NCBI RefSeq assembly: GCF_015330125.1 | Contig: NZ_JADDXR010000002.1 | Coordinates: 2,678,685-2,742,684 of the forward strand | Source: Zobellia nedashkovskayae | GTDB taxonomy: Bacteria; Bacteroidota; Bacteroidia; Flavobacteriales; Flavobacteriaceae | Reading direction: 5' to 3' | DNA: 64,000 nt | Part shown: one piece after another, positions 1 to 7,742 of the stretch | Layout: every line of letters starts with the position of its first letter | Position numbering within the stretch: the stretch's first letter is position 1 | The notes under the pieces: model-generated | What the model saw: the letters and a program-made list of their open reading frames with translations, nothing else | Database searches by the model: none | Told to the model about the DNA's origin: nothing | Translations under genes and position numbers: made by a program

Positions 1-1014
1 GCAGGTACAGTAGGTGATACATCCGATACCGCAATAGGAACTATTATTGATGATGATGACAGCCTAGATATAGATAGTGATAATGATGGTATTATTGATA
101 ATGTTGAGGATTTAAATGCAGATGGAGATAACGACCCAGCTACTAACCCTACAGACTCAGACGGTGACGCATATCCAGATTATTTAGATATTGATAGTGA
201 CAATGACGGTATACCGGATAATGTGGAAGCACAGACTACAGCTGGTTATATTGAGCCAAATCTTGTAGATGCTAATAATAATGGATTGGATGACGCCTAT
301 GAGAGCGGGACGGACTTAGGTTTGGTTCCTGTAAATACAGATGGCGAAGATCAACCAGATTATTTAGATTTAGATAGTGATAATGATAATGTTCCAGATG
401 CAATAGAGGCTCACGATCAAAACCAAGATGGTTTAGCAGATGAGACGTTCATAGGTTCGGATAAAGATAACGATGGACTTGATGATGGTTATGAAGGTCT
501 ACAGGCTATAGATGAGGATGTAAATGATGAAATAGATAATCCGTTTGCCATGCTTCCAAATACGGATGGTGACGATGAGTCGGACTATCGTGATACAGAT
601 GATGATAATGACGGTATCCCAACGCTTGAAGAAGATACCAATTCAGATGGTAACTACGCGAACGATGATGAAAACAACAACGGTATCCCTAACTATTTAG
701 AAGACCCTTACATAGAGGTTGAGGTATTTAATGTAGTAACTCCAAACGGAGATGGAGCACATGATACATTGATTATTACTGGTCTTGACGTGAGGCCTAA
801 TAACAATATTCAGATTTATAATAGATGGGGAATATTGATTTTCAGCACAGAATCGTATGACTCGTTAACCAACTATTTTAATGGATATTCATCAGCGAGA
901 CTTACAGCAGGGAAAAACGAAAGACTACCTAGCGGAACCTATTTTTATATTTTGAATTATGAAGATACAACGGGAGATAACAAGACACTTTCGGGGTATA
1001 TCTATCTTAACTAA
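1..1014 (+). CDS. C-terminal part of a large T9SS-secreted Ca-binding protein (thrombospondin type 3-like repeats plus type B sorting domain)
   Basis: The reading frame is already open at base 1, so the gene starts outside the window; 337 residues are visible. The first residues, ending in IIDDDD, look like the end of a Calx-beta or cadherin-like module. About seven aspartate-rich repeats follow (cores such as DSDNDGIPD and DDDNDGIP), the Ca-binding thrombospondin type 3 pattern. The last ~95 residues, from VTPNGDGAHD through YNRWG to the end, are the gliding-motility-associated C-terminal domain (CHU_C). In Bacteroidota this domain directs export through the type IX secretion system and attachment to the cell surface. 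The likely role is a large surface or secreted adhesin; the ligand cannot be told. A terminator lies just downstream. Confidence 0.9.
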   Translation, partial: AGTVGDTSDTAIGTIIDDDDSLDIDSDNDGIIDNVEDLNADGDNDPATNPTDSDGDAYPDYLDIDSDNDGIPDNVEAQTTAGYIEPNLVDANNNGLDDAYESGTDLGLVPVNTDGEDQPDYLDLDSDNDNVPDAIEAHDQNQDGLADETFIGSDKDNDGLDDGYEGLQAIDEDVNDEIDNPFAMLPNTDGDDESDYRDTDDDNDGIPTLEEDTNSDGNYANDDENNNGIPNYLEDPYIEVEVFNVVTPNGDGAHDTLIITGLDVRPNNNIQIYNRWGILIFSTESYDSLTNYFNGYSSARLTAGKNERLPSGTYFYILNYEDTTGDNKTLSGYIYLN

Positions 1015-1040
1015 TGTCCGTTTTTAAATAATACCAAAAC

Positions 1041-1076
1041 AAAAACCCTTGAATTCAAATTCAGGGGTTTTCTTTT
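1041..1076 (+). terminator. Rho-independent terminator after the secreted repeat protein
   Basis: A hairpin with arms AAAACCCTTGAATT and AATTCAGGGGTTTT (one G-T pair) is followed by a T-rich run, 27 bases after the stop codon. Confidence 0.8.
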
Positions 1077-1149
1077 TTAAAAGGCAGGTATTAATAGTTC
1101 TATAACTATATTTTATTAAGCTGTTGGCACGATACTAATGTAAAGGTGC

Positions 1150-1157
1150 TATTTTTG
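1150..1157 (+). promoter_or_regulatory. Bacteroidota -7 promoter element upstream of idi
   Basis: TATTTTTG is a perfect match to TAnnTTTG. A TTG at 1124-1126 fits the -33 element. The predicted transcript starts near 1163, about 40 bases before the idi start. Confidence 0.6.
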
Positions 1158-1201
1158 TAATTGAAGAACGTCTTTATTCCCTCTAAAGAAAAATAGTAGT
1201 A

Positions 1202-1747
1202 TTGAAAGAAGAAGAAGTAATCTTGGTAGACCAAGACAATAATCAAATAGGTACGATGCCTAAAATGGAAGCTCACGAGAAAGCTGTGCTCCATCGTGCA
1301 TTTTCTGTTTTTGTAATGAACGACAAGGGTGAAACCATGTTGCAGCAAAGAGCATCGCACAAATACCATTCTCCTCAACTTTGGACCAATACCTGTTGCA
1401 GTCACCAACGTGTTGGTGAAAGTAATATACAAGCGGGAAAAAGAAGGCTACAAGAAGAGATGGGCTTTGTAACGGAACTCAAAGAATTGTTTTCTTTTAT
1501 TTATAAAGCACCTTTTGACAATGGTCTTACGGAACATGAGCTAGACCATGTAATGATGGGTAACTATACAGGCAATCCGCAAATTAATCCTGACGAGGTA
1601 GCGGATTGGAAATGGATGAAGCCCGAGGATGTCAAAAAAGATATTACCAATAACCCTGATACGTATACCGCTTGGTTCAAAATTATTTTCGAAAAATTTT
1701 ATGATCACATAGGCCAAAACGCAACTGAAGATGAAAGTAAAGGTTAG
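1202..1747 (+). CDS. idi: Isopentenyl-diphosphate delta-isomerase (type 1)
   Basis: It interconverts isopentenyl and dimethylallyl diphosphate for isoprenoid synthesis (menaquinone, carotenoids, undecaprenol). The 181-residue protein is a Nudix-fold IDI-1: VILVD near the N-terminus, WTNTCCSH carrying the active-site cysteine and metal histidine, and EEMGF of the Nudix helix with the metal glutamates. The start is TTG at 1202; the next in-frame ATG (codon 19) would remove the conserved first strand, so TTG is preferred. It overlaps the following pterin gene by 17 bases, so the two are probably cotranscribed from the 1150 promoter. Confidence 0.93.
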   Translation: MKEEEVILVDQDNNQIGTMPKMEAHEKAVLHRAFSVFVMNDKGETMLQQRASHKYHSPQLWTNTCCSHQRVGESNIQAGKRRLQEEMGFVTELKELFSFIYKAPFDNGLTEHELDHVMMGNYTGNPQINPDEVADWKWMKPEDVKKDITNNPDTYTAWFKIIFEKFYDHIGQNATEDESKG

Positions 1748-2138
1748 TAGAAAGGCTCATTTTAATGCCGCTCACCGTTTGTATCACAAAGATTGGAACG
1801 ATGATAAAAATACCAAGGTCTTCGGAAAGTGTAATAACCCCAATTACCATGGTCATAACTATGAGTTGATTGTGAGTGTTACCGGTGAAATTGACTCGGA
1901 AACTGGTTTTGTGATGGATATGAAAGTATTAAAAGATTTGATAGAGGAAAAAGTAGAAGATGCTTTGGATCATAAAAATCTAAATGTTGAGGTTCCTGAA
2001 TTTAAAGACCTAAATCCAACTGCAGAGAATATCTCTATTGTTATTTGGAAAAAATTACGACCTCACATCAACGAAAAGCACGAGCTTGAAGTTGTATTAT
2101 ATGAAACACCCCGAAATTTTGTAACCTTTTCTGGTTAG
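1731..2138 (+). CDS. queD: 6-carboxytetrahydropterin synthase / 6-pyruvoyl-tetrahydropterin synthase family protein
   Basis: This 135-residue T-fold enzyme acts on dihydroneopterin triphosphate. Visible zinc ligands are H15, H40 and H42 (the last two in HGHN). The catalytic cysteine is C34 in GKCNNPN, the Asp-His pair is D80-H81, and the substrate-anchoring glutamate is E125 in ETPRN. The likely product is 6-carboxytetrahydropterin for queuosine synthesis (QueD). True PTPS activity cannot be excluded, since the family is split by small changes around the cysteine. No other que gene is adjacent. The start overlaps the end of idi by 17 bases, which suggests translational coupling, and manA follows after 32 bases on the same strand. 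Confidence 0.85.
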   Translation: MKVKVSRKAHFNAAHRLYHKDWNDDKNTKVFGKCNNPNYHGHNYELIVSVTGEIDSETGFVMDMKVLKDLIEEKVEDALDHKNLNVEVPEFKDLNPTAENISIVIWKKLRPHINEKHELEVVLYETPRNFVTFSG

Positions 2139-2170
2139 AACAAAAAACTAAATAACCATAAACAAACGCT

Positions 2171-3133
2171 ATGCATCCCTTAAAATTCAATCCTATTTTA
2201 AAAGAGCGCCTTTGGGGCGGAACCAAACTTAAAGATGTTTTGGGCAAACCAATTGAAAATGATATTACTGGCGAAAGTTGGGAACTCTCAACTGTCCCAG
2301 GTGATATTTCTGTGGTTTCCAACGGAGATTTAGCGGGAGCTTCGCTACAAGAGCTTATTGAAAAGGACCCAGAGGGTGTATTGGGTAAGAGTGTTTATAA
2401 GCGTTTTGGAACTGATTTTCCAATTCTAATCAAGTTTATTGATGCTAAACAGGACTTATCTATTCAGTTGCACCCTAATGATGATTTGGCTAAAAAGCGC
2501 CATAATTCATTCGGAAAAACTGAAATGTGGTATGTTATGGATGCTGATGATGATGCTAGCTTAATAGTTGGCTTCAACAAAGACGTTAGCAAAGAGGAAT
2601 ATGCAAAGAGTATTGAAAATGATACGCTTTTAGACCTTTTGAACTATGAAAAGGTAAAAGAGGGCGATACCTTTTTTATAAATACAGGAAAGATTCATGC
2701 CATAGGTGCAGGGGTTCTTTTGGCAGAAATCCAACAGACATCAGATGTTACGTATCGTGTTTTTGATTTTAATAGAAAAGACAAAAACGGAAATCTTAGA
2801 GAATTGCATACAGAGCAAGCGTTGGATGCAATTGATTATAATAAGAAAGACGATTTTAAAGTAGAGTATAAAAACGATAAGAATACCGTAAATGATATGG
2901 TAGACTGTCCTTATTTTAAAACCGACTTCTTAGACTTAAATTCTGATTTAACGCAAGATGTAACTGATCGTGATTCGTTCACTATTTTTATGTGTGTTGG
3001 TGGTTCGGCTACTATAGCTAATGAAAACGGTTCAGTAGAAATTAAAAAGGGAGAAACTACGCTTTTACCAGCTGCATCCAATACCATTAAAATTACAACG
3101 CAAGGGGCTAAGCTCTTAGAAGTAACCATTTAA
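2171..3133 (+). CDS. manA: Mannose-6-phosphate isomerase, class I (short form)
   Basis: It interconverts mannose 6-phosphate and fructose 6-phosphate, feeding GDP-mannose and cell-surface sugars or mannose catabolism. The 320-residue length fits the short Firmicutes/Bacteroidota form of type I phosphomannose isomerase. Metal ligands are visible in SIQLHPN (Q99, H101), KTEMWY (E118) and the later GKIHAIG histidine. A jelly-roll C-terminus ends the protein. It lies 32 bases after the pterin gene on the same strand and probably belongs to the same transcript. No terminator is obvious before the next promoter at 3191. Confidence 0.93.
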   Translation: MHPLKFNPILKERLWGGTKLKDVLGKPIENDITGESWELSTVPGDISVVSNGDLAGASLQELIEKDPEGVLGKSVYKRFGTDFPILIKFIDAKQDLSIQLHPNDDLAKKRHNSFGKTEMWYVMDADDDASLIVGFNKDVSKEEYAKSIENDTLLDLLNYEKVKEGDTFFINTGKIHAIGAGVLLAEIQQTSDVTYRVFDFNRKDKNGNLRELHTEQALDAIDYNKKDDFKVEYKNDKNTVNDMVDCPYFKTDFLDLNSDLTQDVTDRDSFTIFMCVGGSATIANENGSVEIKKGETTLLPAASNTIKITTQGAKLLEVTI

Positions 3134-3190
3134 AGGGTGAAATTGCGTTTAGGGATAAATATTTTCTATACAAATTGATTATAAATAGCG

Positions 3191-3198
3191 TATTTTTG
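3191..3198 (+). promoter_or_regulatory. -7 promoter element upstream of the small helical protein
   Basis: TATTTTTG is a perfect TAnnTTTG match, 17 bases before the chosen ATG at 3216. Confidence 0.55.
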
Positions 3199-3215
3199 CG
3201 TAAAATTTATTGATA

Positions 3216-3485
3216 ATGGCAAGTGTAAAAGAATTAAAGAAAGATATTAATAATGTCTTAGGTGACATCATTGAAGCGGTATACATAGTAGAGGCTGCAA
3301 ATGCTGACCAAGAGTCTAAAGAAGGAGCAAAAGTAATTGATGAAGCTATCGAGACTTTTGACAACCTTATTCAGAAAGTGAACCAAAGAGGTGTTGATAA
3401 CAGAAAGAAACACTTAAACGATGTTCGTAAAGAATTGGAAACAAAGGCTACTGGTCTTGTTGAAAAGGTGAACAAATTAGGTTAA
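3216..3485 (+). CDS. Small helical protein of unknown function (89 aa)
   Basis: I do not recognise a named family. The 89-residue product is charged, with no signal peptide or membrane segment, and looks almost wholly alpha-helical (KELKKDINNVLGD, then long Lys/Glu-rich stretches). It has no cysteines. The pattern suggests a small cytosolic helical bundle or coiled coil. The ATG at 3216 is chosen over a TTG two codons upstream because it gives a clean start after the promoter. It has its own promoter and a strong terminator, so it forms a single-gene unit. Confidence 0.75.
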   Translation: MASVKELKKDINNVLGDIIEAVYIVEAANADQESKEGAKVIDEAIETFDNLIQKVNQRGVDNRKKHLNDVRKELETKATGLVEKVNKLG

Positions 3486-3504
3486 GCCTTCTGAGAATTA
3501 AATT

Positions 3505-3532
3505 AAAAAGCCCGCAATTGCGGGCTTTTTTA
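3505..3532. terminator. Bidirectional terminator between convergent genes
   Basis: A near-perfect palindrome with core GCCCGCAATTGCGGGC is flanked by A-run and T-run on opposite sides. It can serve the small helical protein (+) and the DUF4369 lipoprotein (-). Confidence 0.85.
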
Positions 3533-4231
3533 CTTTTTAATACTTTCTAAGTACGTTTTTAATTGCTTGCCGTATTTGGATTCCGATACTTCGGGAGATA
3601 ATACGTTGTAAATTGAATCCAGATATTTAACATTAGCATCAGGCACTTCATTTAATGCTATATAAGGAGCTATATATGAGTTCTTGTTATTGATTGCGAA
3701 GTTAACAGAGAAAGCATAACCACGTTGTACATTTTTATCACTCAACGTTTGAACAGAGTCTAATTGCAATGAATCCAAAACATTATTAGGGTCATTCGCC
3801 ATTTGAACAATTTCTAAGGTCTTCATATTAAACCGAGACATTGTTTTTCTGTATTCTTCCAGTTTTTCTTGACTTTCAGAACCAGTTATTTTTGCATTCG
3901 TGTCAAAAGTGTTCCAAGACGTATTTATGCTAATCGTACCAGGTTCACCAAAAAAGGTAATACGGTCGTTTAAATCGCTGGCATCTTTTTTACTTAAGTA
4001 GAGATAGAAAATCTCCGGGCTTTCAAGTTCTGTTGTAAAGGTAAAATTGCCATTACCTTCTATTTGCAAAGAATCTATGGTAGTCAAAACCGAGTCAGGC
4101 ACATGCTGAAGGTAGAGCGTACCTTTCTTAAGTCCTTTTACATTTCCGGTTACGGTCATGGTATTTTTGGTATCGCCTCCACAAGAAAGCAACAGAAGAG
4201 AGATTGTACTTAAAAGAATTATGTTTTTCAT
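3530..4231 (-). CDS. DUF4369-domain lipoprotein
   Basis: The 233-residue protein starts MKNIILLST and has a type II signal peptide ending in LLLSC, so it should be a lipid-anchored envelope protein. After the lipobox, the segment TVTGNVKGLKKGTLYLQHV continuing to about residue 110 matches the DUF4369 pattern. That beta-domain usually sits at the N-terminus of Bacteroidota periplasmic thioredoxin-like (AhpC/TSA) lipoproteins. Here no CxxC thioredoxin domain follows; the C-terminal half is helical and ends at GKQLKTYLESIKK, so this is a DUF4369-only form. The ATG at 4231 is chosen over one seven codons upstream because it begins the signal peptide. Confidence 0.8.
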   Translation of the reverse strand: MKNIILLSTISLLLLSCGGDTKNTMTVTGNVKGLKKGTLYLQHVPDSVLTTIDSLQIEGNGNFTFTTELESPEIFYLYLSKKDASDLNDRITFFGEPGTISINTSWNTFDTNAKITGSESQEKLEEYRKTMSRFNMKTLEIVQMANDPNNVLDSLQLDSVQTLSDKNVQRGYAFSVNFAINNKNSYIAPYIALNEVPDANVKYLDSIYNVLSPEVSESKYGKQLKTYLESIKK

Positions 4232-4323
4232 GTTCAGTTTTTGGTGGCGCAAATATCTGTAAATTTTTTGGTTTCCTTTAGAAGCTATTTTTTAAATCTA
4301 TGAGAGGTTATCAAATGGTACTG

Positions 4324-4331
4324 TATTTTTG
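4324..4331 (+). promoter_or_regulatory. -7 promoter element upstream of rpiA
   Basis: TATTTTTG is a perfect TAnnTTTG match. It would give a leader of about 100 bases before rpiA, longer than most in this window, containing two tiny ORFs (4341-4370 and 4380-4418). Confidence 0.45.
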
Positions 4332-4437
4332 TGTTGATATTATGAAAGAATACAGCTCGGATTACGACTGATTGGAGACATGATTCTGCGAATAATTCAA
4401 TACCTTTTCAATCGCTAATTTTTATAAGAAGTATCTC

Positions 4438-5112
4438 ATGAACGCTGAAAATGAAAAATGGATAGCAGCTGTTGCTTCCGCAGATTATGTAAAGAATGGT
4501 ATGTTAGTGGGCTTGGGTTCAGGGTCTACAGCGGCGTTTATGATAGCGGAGCTTGGTAAAAGAGTTGCAGGCGGACTCATAATGAAAGGCATACCGTCGT
4601 CAGATGCTACGGCCAAACTGGCCAAACAAGCTGGTATATCTTTAATTTCTTTGGATGATGCAGGAACCATGGATATTAATATTGATGGAGCCGATGAGTT
4701 TGATCCTAAATTTCAATTGATAAAAGGTGGAGGAGGAGCCTTGCTCAGAGAGAAGATATTGGCCCATAATTCAAGGTTTAATATCATTATTGCAGATTCA
4801 GGTAAAAAAGTAGACCGTTTAGGAAAATTCAAACTACCTGTGGAAACCATACCTTTTGCTACAGAGATTATTATTTCTGAATTGCATAATATGGATTTGA
4901 AACCACAATTACGCATGAAGAATAATGAGGTATATAAGACCGATGAGAATAACTGCATTATAGATGTTGATATTTTTCAAAAAGATGATTTACAAGAATT
5001 AAATAATCTGCTCATTCAAATTCCTGGTGTGGTCGAAACCGGATTTTTCCTAACCTCTACAGATATTATTTTAATGGGGCAGGGAAACAAGGTTGTTACC
5101 TTTAAAAAGTAA
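4438..5112 (+). CDS. rpiA: Ribose-5-phosphate isomerase A
   Basis: It interconverts ribose 5-phosphate and ribulose 5-phosphate in the non-oxidative pentose phosphate pathway. The 224-residue length is typical. Family motifs are GLGSGST near residues 26-32 (phosphate binding), the NIDGADEFD acidic motif, and KGGGGALLREKI carrying the catalytic lysine and glutamate. The gene stands alone after a ~100-base leader; selO follows after 51 bases on the same strand and may be cotranscribed. Confidence 0.95.
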   Translation: MNAENEKWIAAVASADYVKNGMLVGLGSGSTAAFMIAELGKRVAGGLIMKGIPSSDATAKLAKQAGISLISLDDAGTMDINIDGADEFDPKFQLIKGGGGALLREKILAHNSRFNIIIADSGKKVDRLGKFKLPVETIPFATEIIISELHNMDLKPQLRMKNNEVYKTDENNCIIDVDIFQKDDLQELNNLLIQIPGVVETGFFLTSTDIILMGQGNKVVTFKK

Positions 5113-5163
5113 CCGCTCCGTTTTTTTGAGGAGAGGTGAAAAAATTGCAAAAAAAAGAAATAG

Positions 5164-6732
5164 ATGAAATTCAACATACAAGAGACTTTTAATAAAGAAT
5201 TGCCAGCTGATCCAATTATGGAAAATAGCAGAAGACAGGTTGAAAAAGCCTGCTTTTCATATGCTACTCCTAAACAGACGGCCAATCCAAGTATGGTTCA
5301 TGTTTCGCCAGAAATGGCCAACGAACTGGGCTTTTCCAAAGAAGACATAAAAAGCGAAGAATTTCTAAAAATTTTTACAGGGAATAAAGTTATAGAAGGG
5401 ACCACTCCGTATGCCATGTGTTATGGCGGTCATCAGTTCGGTAATTGGGCTGGGCAGTTGGGAGATGGTAGAGCTATTAACCTAACAGAAATAGAACATA
5501 ACGGAAAACACTGGGCACTGCAATTAAAAGGTGCTGGTGAAACTCCATATTCCAGAACAGCAGACGGACTTGCAGTTTTGCGTTCATCTATTCGTGAATA
5601 TTTGTGTAGTGAGGCCATGTACCATTTGGGCGTTCCTACAACGCGAGCGCTGTCATTAGCGTTAACCGGTGATCAAGTACTTCGTGATGTGCTTTATAAC
5701 GGGAATGCAGCTTATGAGAAAGGCGCAGTCGTTAGCCGGATAGCACCTTCTTTTCTTCGTTTCGGGAACTATCAGATTTTTGCTGCGCGGGAAGATACCG
5801 CAACTATGAGAATGTTGGTAGATTATACCATAAAGCACTTTTTTCCTGAGTTAGGGCAGCCTTCCAAAGACACGTATGCACAGTTTTTTCAGGCTGTGGC
5901 AGATACTACTTTGGAGATGTTGGTACACTGGCAACGTGTGGGTTTTGTACACGGTGTAATGAATACAGACAATCTTTCCATTCTTGGTTTGACCATAGAT
6001 TACGGCCCCTACGGTTGGTTAGAAGGTTATGACCACGGATGGACGCCAAATACTACGGACCGTCAACATAGTAGATATCGGTACGGGAATCAACCTAATA
6101 TTGGGTTGTGGAATTTATACCAATTGGCCAATGCTATTTTTCCGTTGATAGAAGAAGCGGAACCTTTGGAGAATGTTTTGGAAGGTTTCAAAACGAAGTT
6201 CGAGGAGAAGTATTTGGATATGATGAAGTCTAAAATCGGACTTTATGAAAAGGATGATTTGGACCAACAATTGCTGAATGATTTAGAAGAAAATCTACAG
6301 CTTACTGAAACCGATATGACTTTGTTCTTCCGGAACTTGGCCAAGTTTAAAAAGGACTCCGGTGACGTAGATTCGTTTATGAAAATTGTTGGGGATGCTT
6401 TCTATGCTCCAGATGAGGTAAAGGGTGAAGTATTAGATAAATGGACGCTTTGGCTTGCTGCCTATCAAAATCGATTGGAAAGAGAAACACTTTTGGATAC
6501 GGAAAGAAAGGCAAAAATGAATGCGGTAAATCCCAAATACGTGTTGCGTAATTACATGGCGCAATTGGCGATTGATGAAGCTGATAAAGGAGATTACACT
6601 CTAATTGATGAATTGTTTGTACTGTTGAAAAAACCGTATGATGAGCAACCGGAGAATGAAAAATGGTTTGCAAAACGTCCGGATTGGGCGCGTAACAAAG
6701 TAGGATGTTCCATGTTGTCTTGCAGTTCGTAA
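5164..6732 (+). CDS. selO: SelO/YdiU family protein adenylyltransferase (pseudokinase fold)
   Basis: SelO proteins bind ATP upside down in a kinase fold and transfer AMP to hydroxyl side chains of target proteins; the E. coli member is tied to oxidative stress. The 522-residue length is typical. Diagnostic motifs are CYGGHQFGNWAGQLGDGRA (~residues 86-104), LQLKGAGETPYSR, LRSSIREYLCSEAM, GFVHGVMNTDN with metal and catalytic residues, and TIDYGPYG. The C-terminus is GCSMLSCSS, with C515 and C520. The latter occupies the penultimate position that is selenocysteine in animal SelO. An aldo/keto reductase follows after 10 bases, probably cotranscribed. Confidence 0.95.
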   Translation: MKFNIQETFNKELPADPIMENSRRQVEKACFSYATPKQTANPSMVHVSPEMANELGFSKEDIKSEEFLKIFTGNKVIEGTTPYAMCYGGHQFGNWAGQLGDGRAINLTEIEHNGKHWALQLKGAGETPYSRTADGLAVLRSSIREYLCSEAMYHLGVPTTRALSLALTGDQVLRDVLYNGNAAYEKGAVVSRIAPSFLRFGNYQIFAAREDTATMRMLVDYTIKHFFPELGQPSKDTYAQFFQAVADTTLEMLVHWQRVGFVHGVMNTDNLSILGLTIDYGPYGWLEGYDHGWTPNTTDRQHSRYRYGNQPNIGLWNLYQLANAIFPLIEEAEPLENVLEGFKTKFEEKYLDMMKSKIGLYEKDDLDQQLLNDLEENLQLTETDMTLFFRNLAKFKKDSGDVDSFMKIVGDAFYAPDEVKGEVLDKWTLWLAAYQNRLERETLLDTERKAKMNAVNPKYVLRNYMAQLAIDEADKGDYTLIDELFVLLKKPYDEQPENEKWFAKRPDWARNKVGCSMLSCSS

Positions 6733-6742
6733 AATAAAATAT

Positions 6743-7708
6743 ATGACAGAGAATACATCCAAAACTCAAATAGGGTTGGGTATGGCCGCTTTGGGCCGCC
6801 CGGAATATATAAATATTGATAGTTTAGATAGGGACAAGTCTGAAGTTGCTTTCAAGGCTAATGCTTTTAAAGTGTTAGATGCTGCTTACGAGAACGGCGT
6901 ACGTTATTTTGATACGGCTCCGTCCTACGGAAAAGGCGAAGAATTTTTAAAAAACTGGAACGATAGCCGTAAACATACAGATGTGATCTTGGGTACAAAA
7001 TGGGGGTATACCTATGTGGCCAATTGGCAGTTGGGCTATGAAGGTGCTCATGAAGTAAAAGAACACTCTCGGGAGAAGCTTATTGAGCAGTGGGAGGTGT
7101 CACAATACCTGCTTCCTTCTTTAGAATACTACCAAATTCATTCCGCGACTTTTGAAAGTAAGGTACTTCAGAATAAGCCTGTGTTGGAAAAGCTATTGGA
7201 GTTAAAAAGGATGATTGGGCTCAAAATAGGTATTTCCACTAGTGGACCAAATCAAAAAGAGGTTATTGAAAATGCATTGCAAATACAAATAGATGGCGAG
7301 GTGGTTTTTGACAGTTTCCAGGTAACTTATAATATGTTGGAACAAGCGGTCTTGCCTGTTTTACGAGATATAAAGTTACAAGGTAAAAAGCTGATTATAA
7401 AAGAAGCCATGGCCAATGGCCGGGTTTTTAAAAACGACAAATATCCTCAATACCAGTCTTTATATGCTACGTTAGAAACTTTGGCGGAAAAGCACCAAGT
7501 AGGCGTGGATGCCGTTGCTCTGCGTTATGTTATGGATGCCATTCAACCCGACTATGTTTTGAGCGGAGCGGCAGATATTAATCAGTTGGAACAAAATTTA
7601 AACGCGAATTCTTTCACTTTAAACGAAGAAGAACTAGCAGAACTTACAAAGGAAAAAGTAAACTCCAAAGTATACTGGGAGGAACGCAGCCAGTTGAGTT
7701 GGGATTAA
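6743..7708 (+). CDS. Aldo/keto reductase
   Basis: This is a NAD(P)H-dependent (alpha/beta)8-barrel oxidoreductase of 321 residues. The tetrad is visible: D57 and Y62 in YFDTAPSYG, K86 in GTKWG and H133 in YQIHS. The cofactor side includes SGAADINQLEQN near residue 275. The substrate cannot be assigned; the family covers sugars, aldehydes and methylglyoxal. It starts 10 bases after selO, so a shared transcript is likely and a stress-related role is possible. The 3' end faces the convergent DUF819 gene with 34 bases between and no clear terminator. Confidence 0.9.
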   Translation: MTENTSKTQIGLGMAALGRPEYINIDSLDRDKSEVAFKANAFKVLDAAYENGVRYFDTAPSYGKGEEFLKNWNDSRKHTDVILGTKWGYTYVANWQLGYEGAHEVKEHSREKLIEQWEVSQYLLPSLEYYQIHSATFESKVLQNKPVLEKLLELKRMIGLKIGISTSGPNQKEVIENALQIQIDGEVVFDSFQVTYNMLEQAVLPVLRDIKLQGKKLIIKEAMANGRVFKNDKYPQYQSLYATLETLAEKHQVGVDAVALRYVMDAIQPDYVLSGAADINQLEQNLNANSFTLNEEELAELTKEKVNSKVYWEERSQLSWD

Positions 7709-7742
7709 GGTATGATTCGCTGATGAATAGTTGGTTTTAAAT

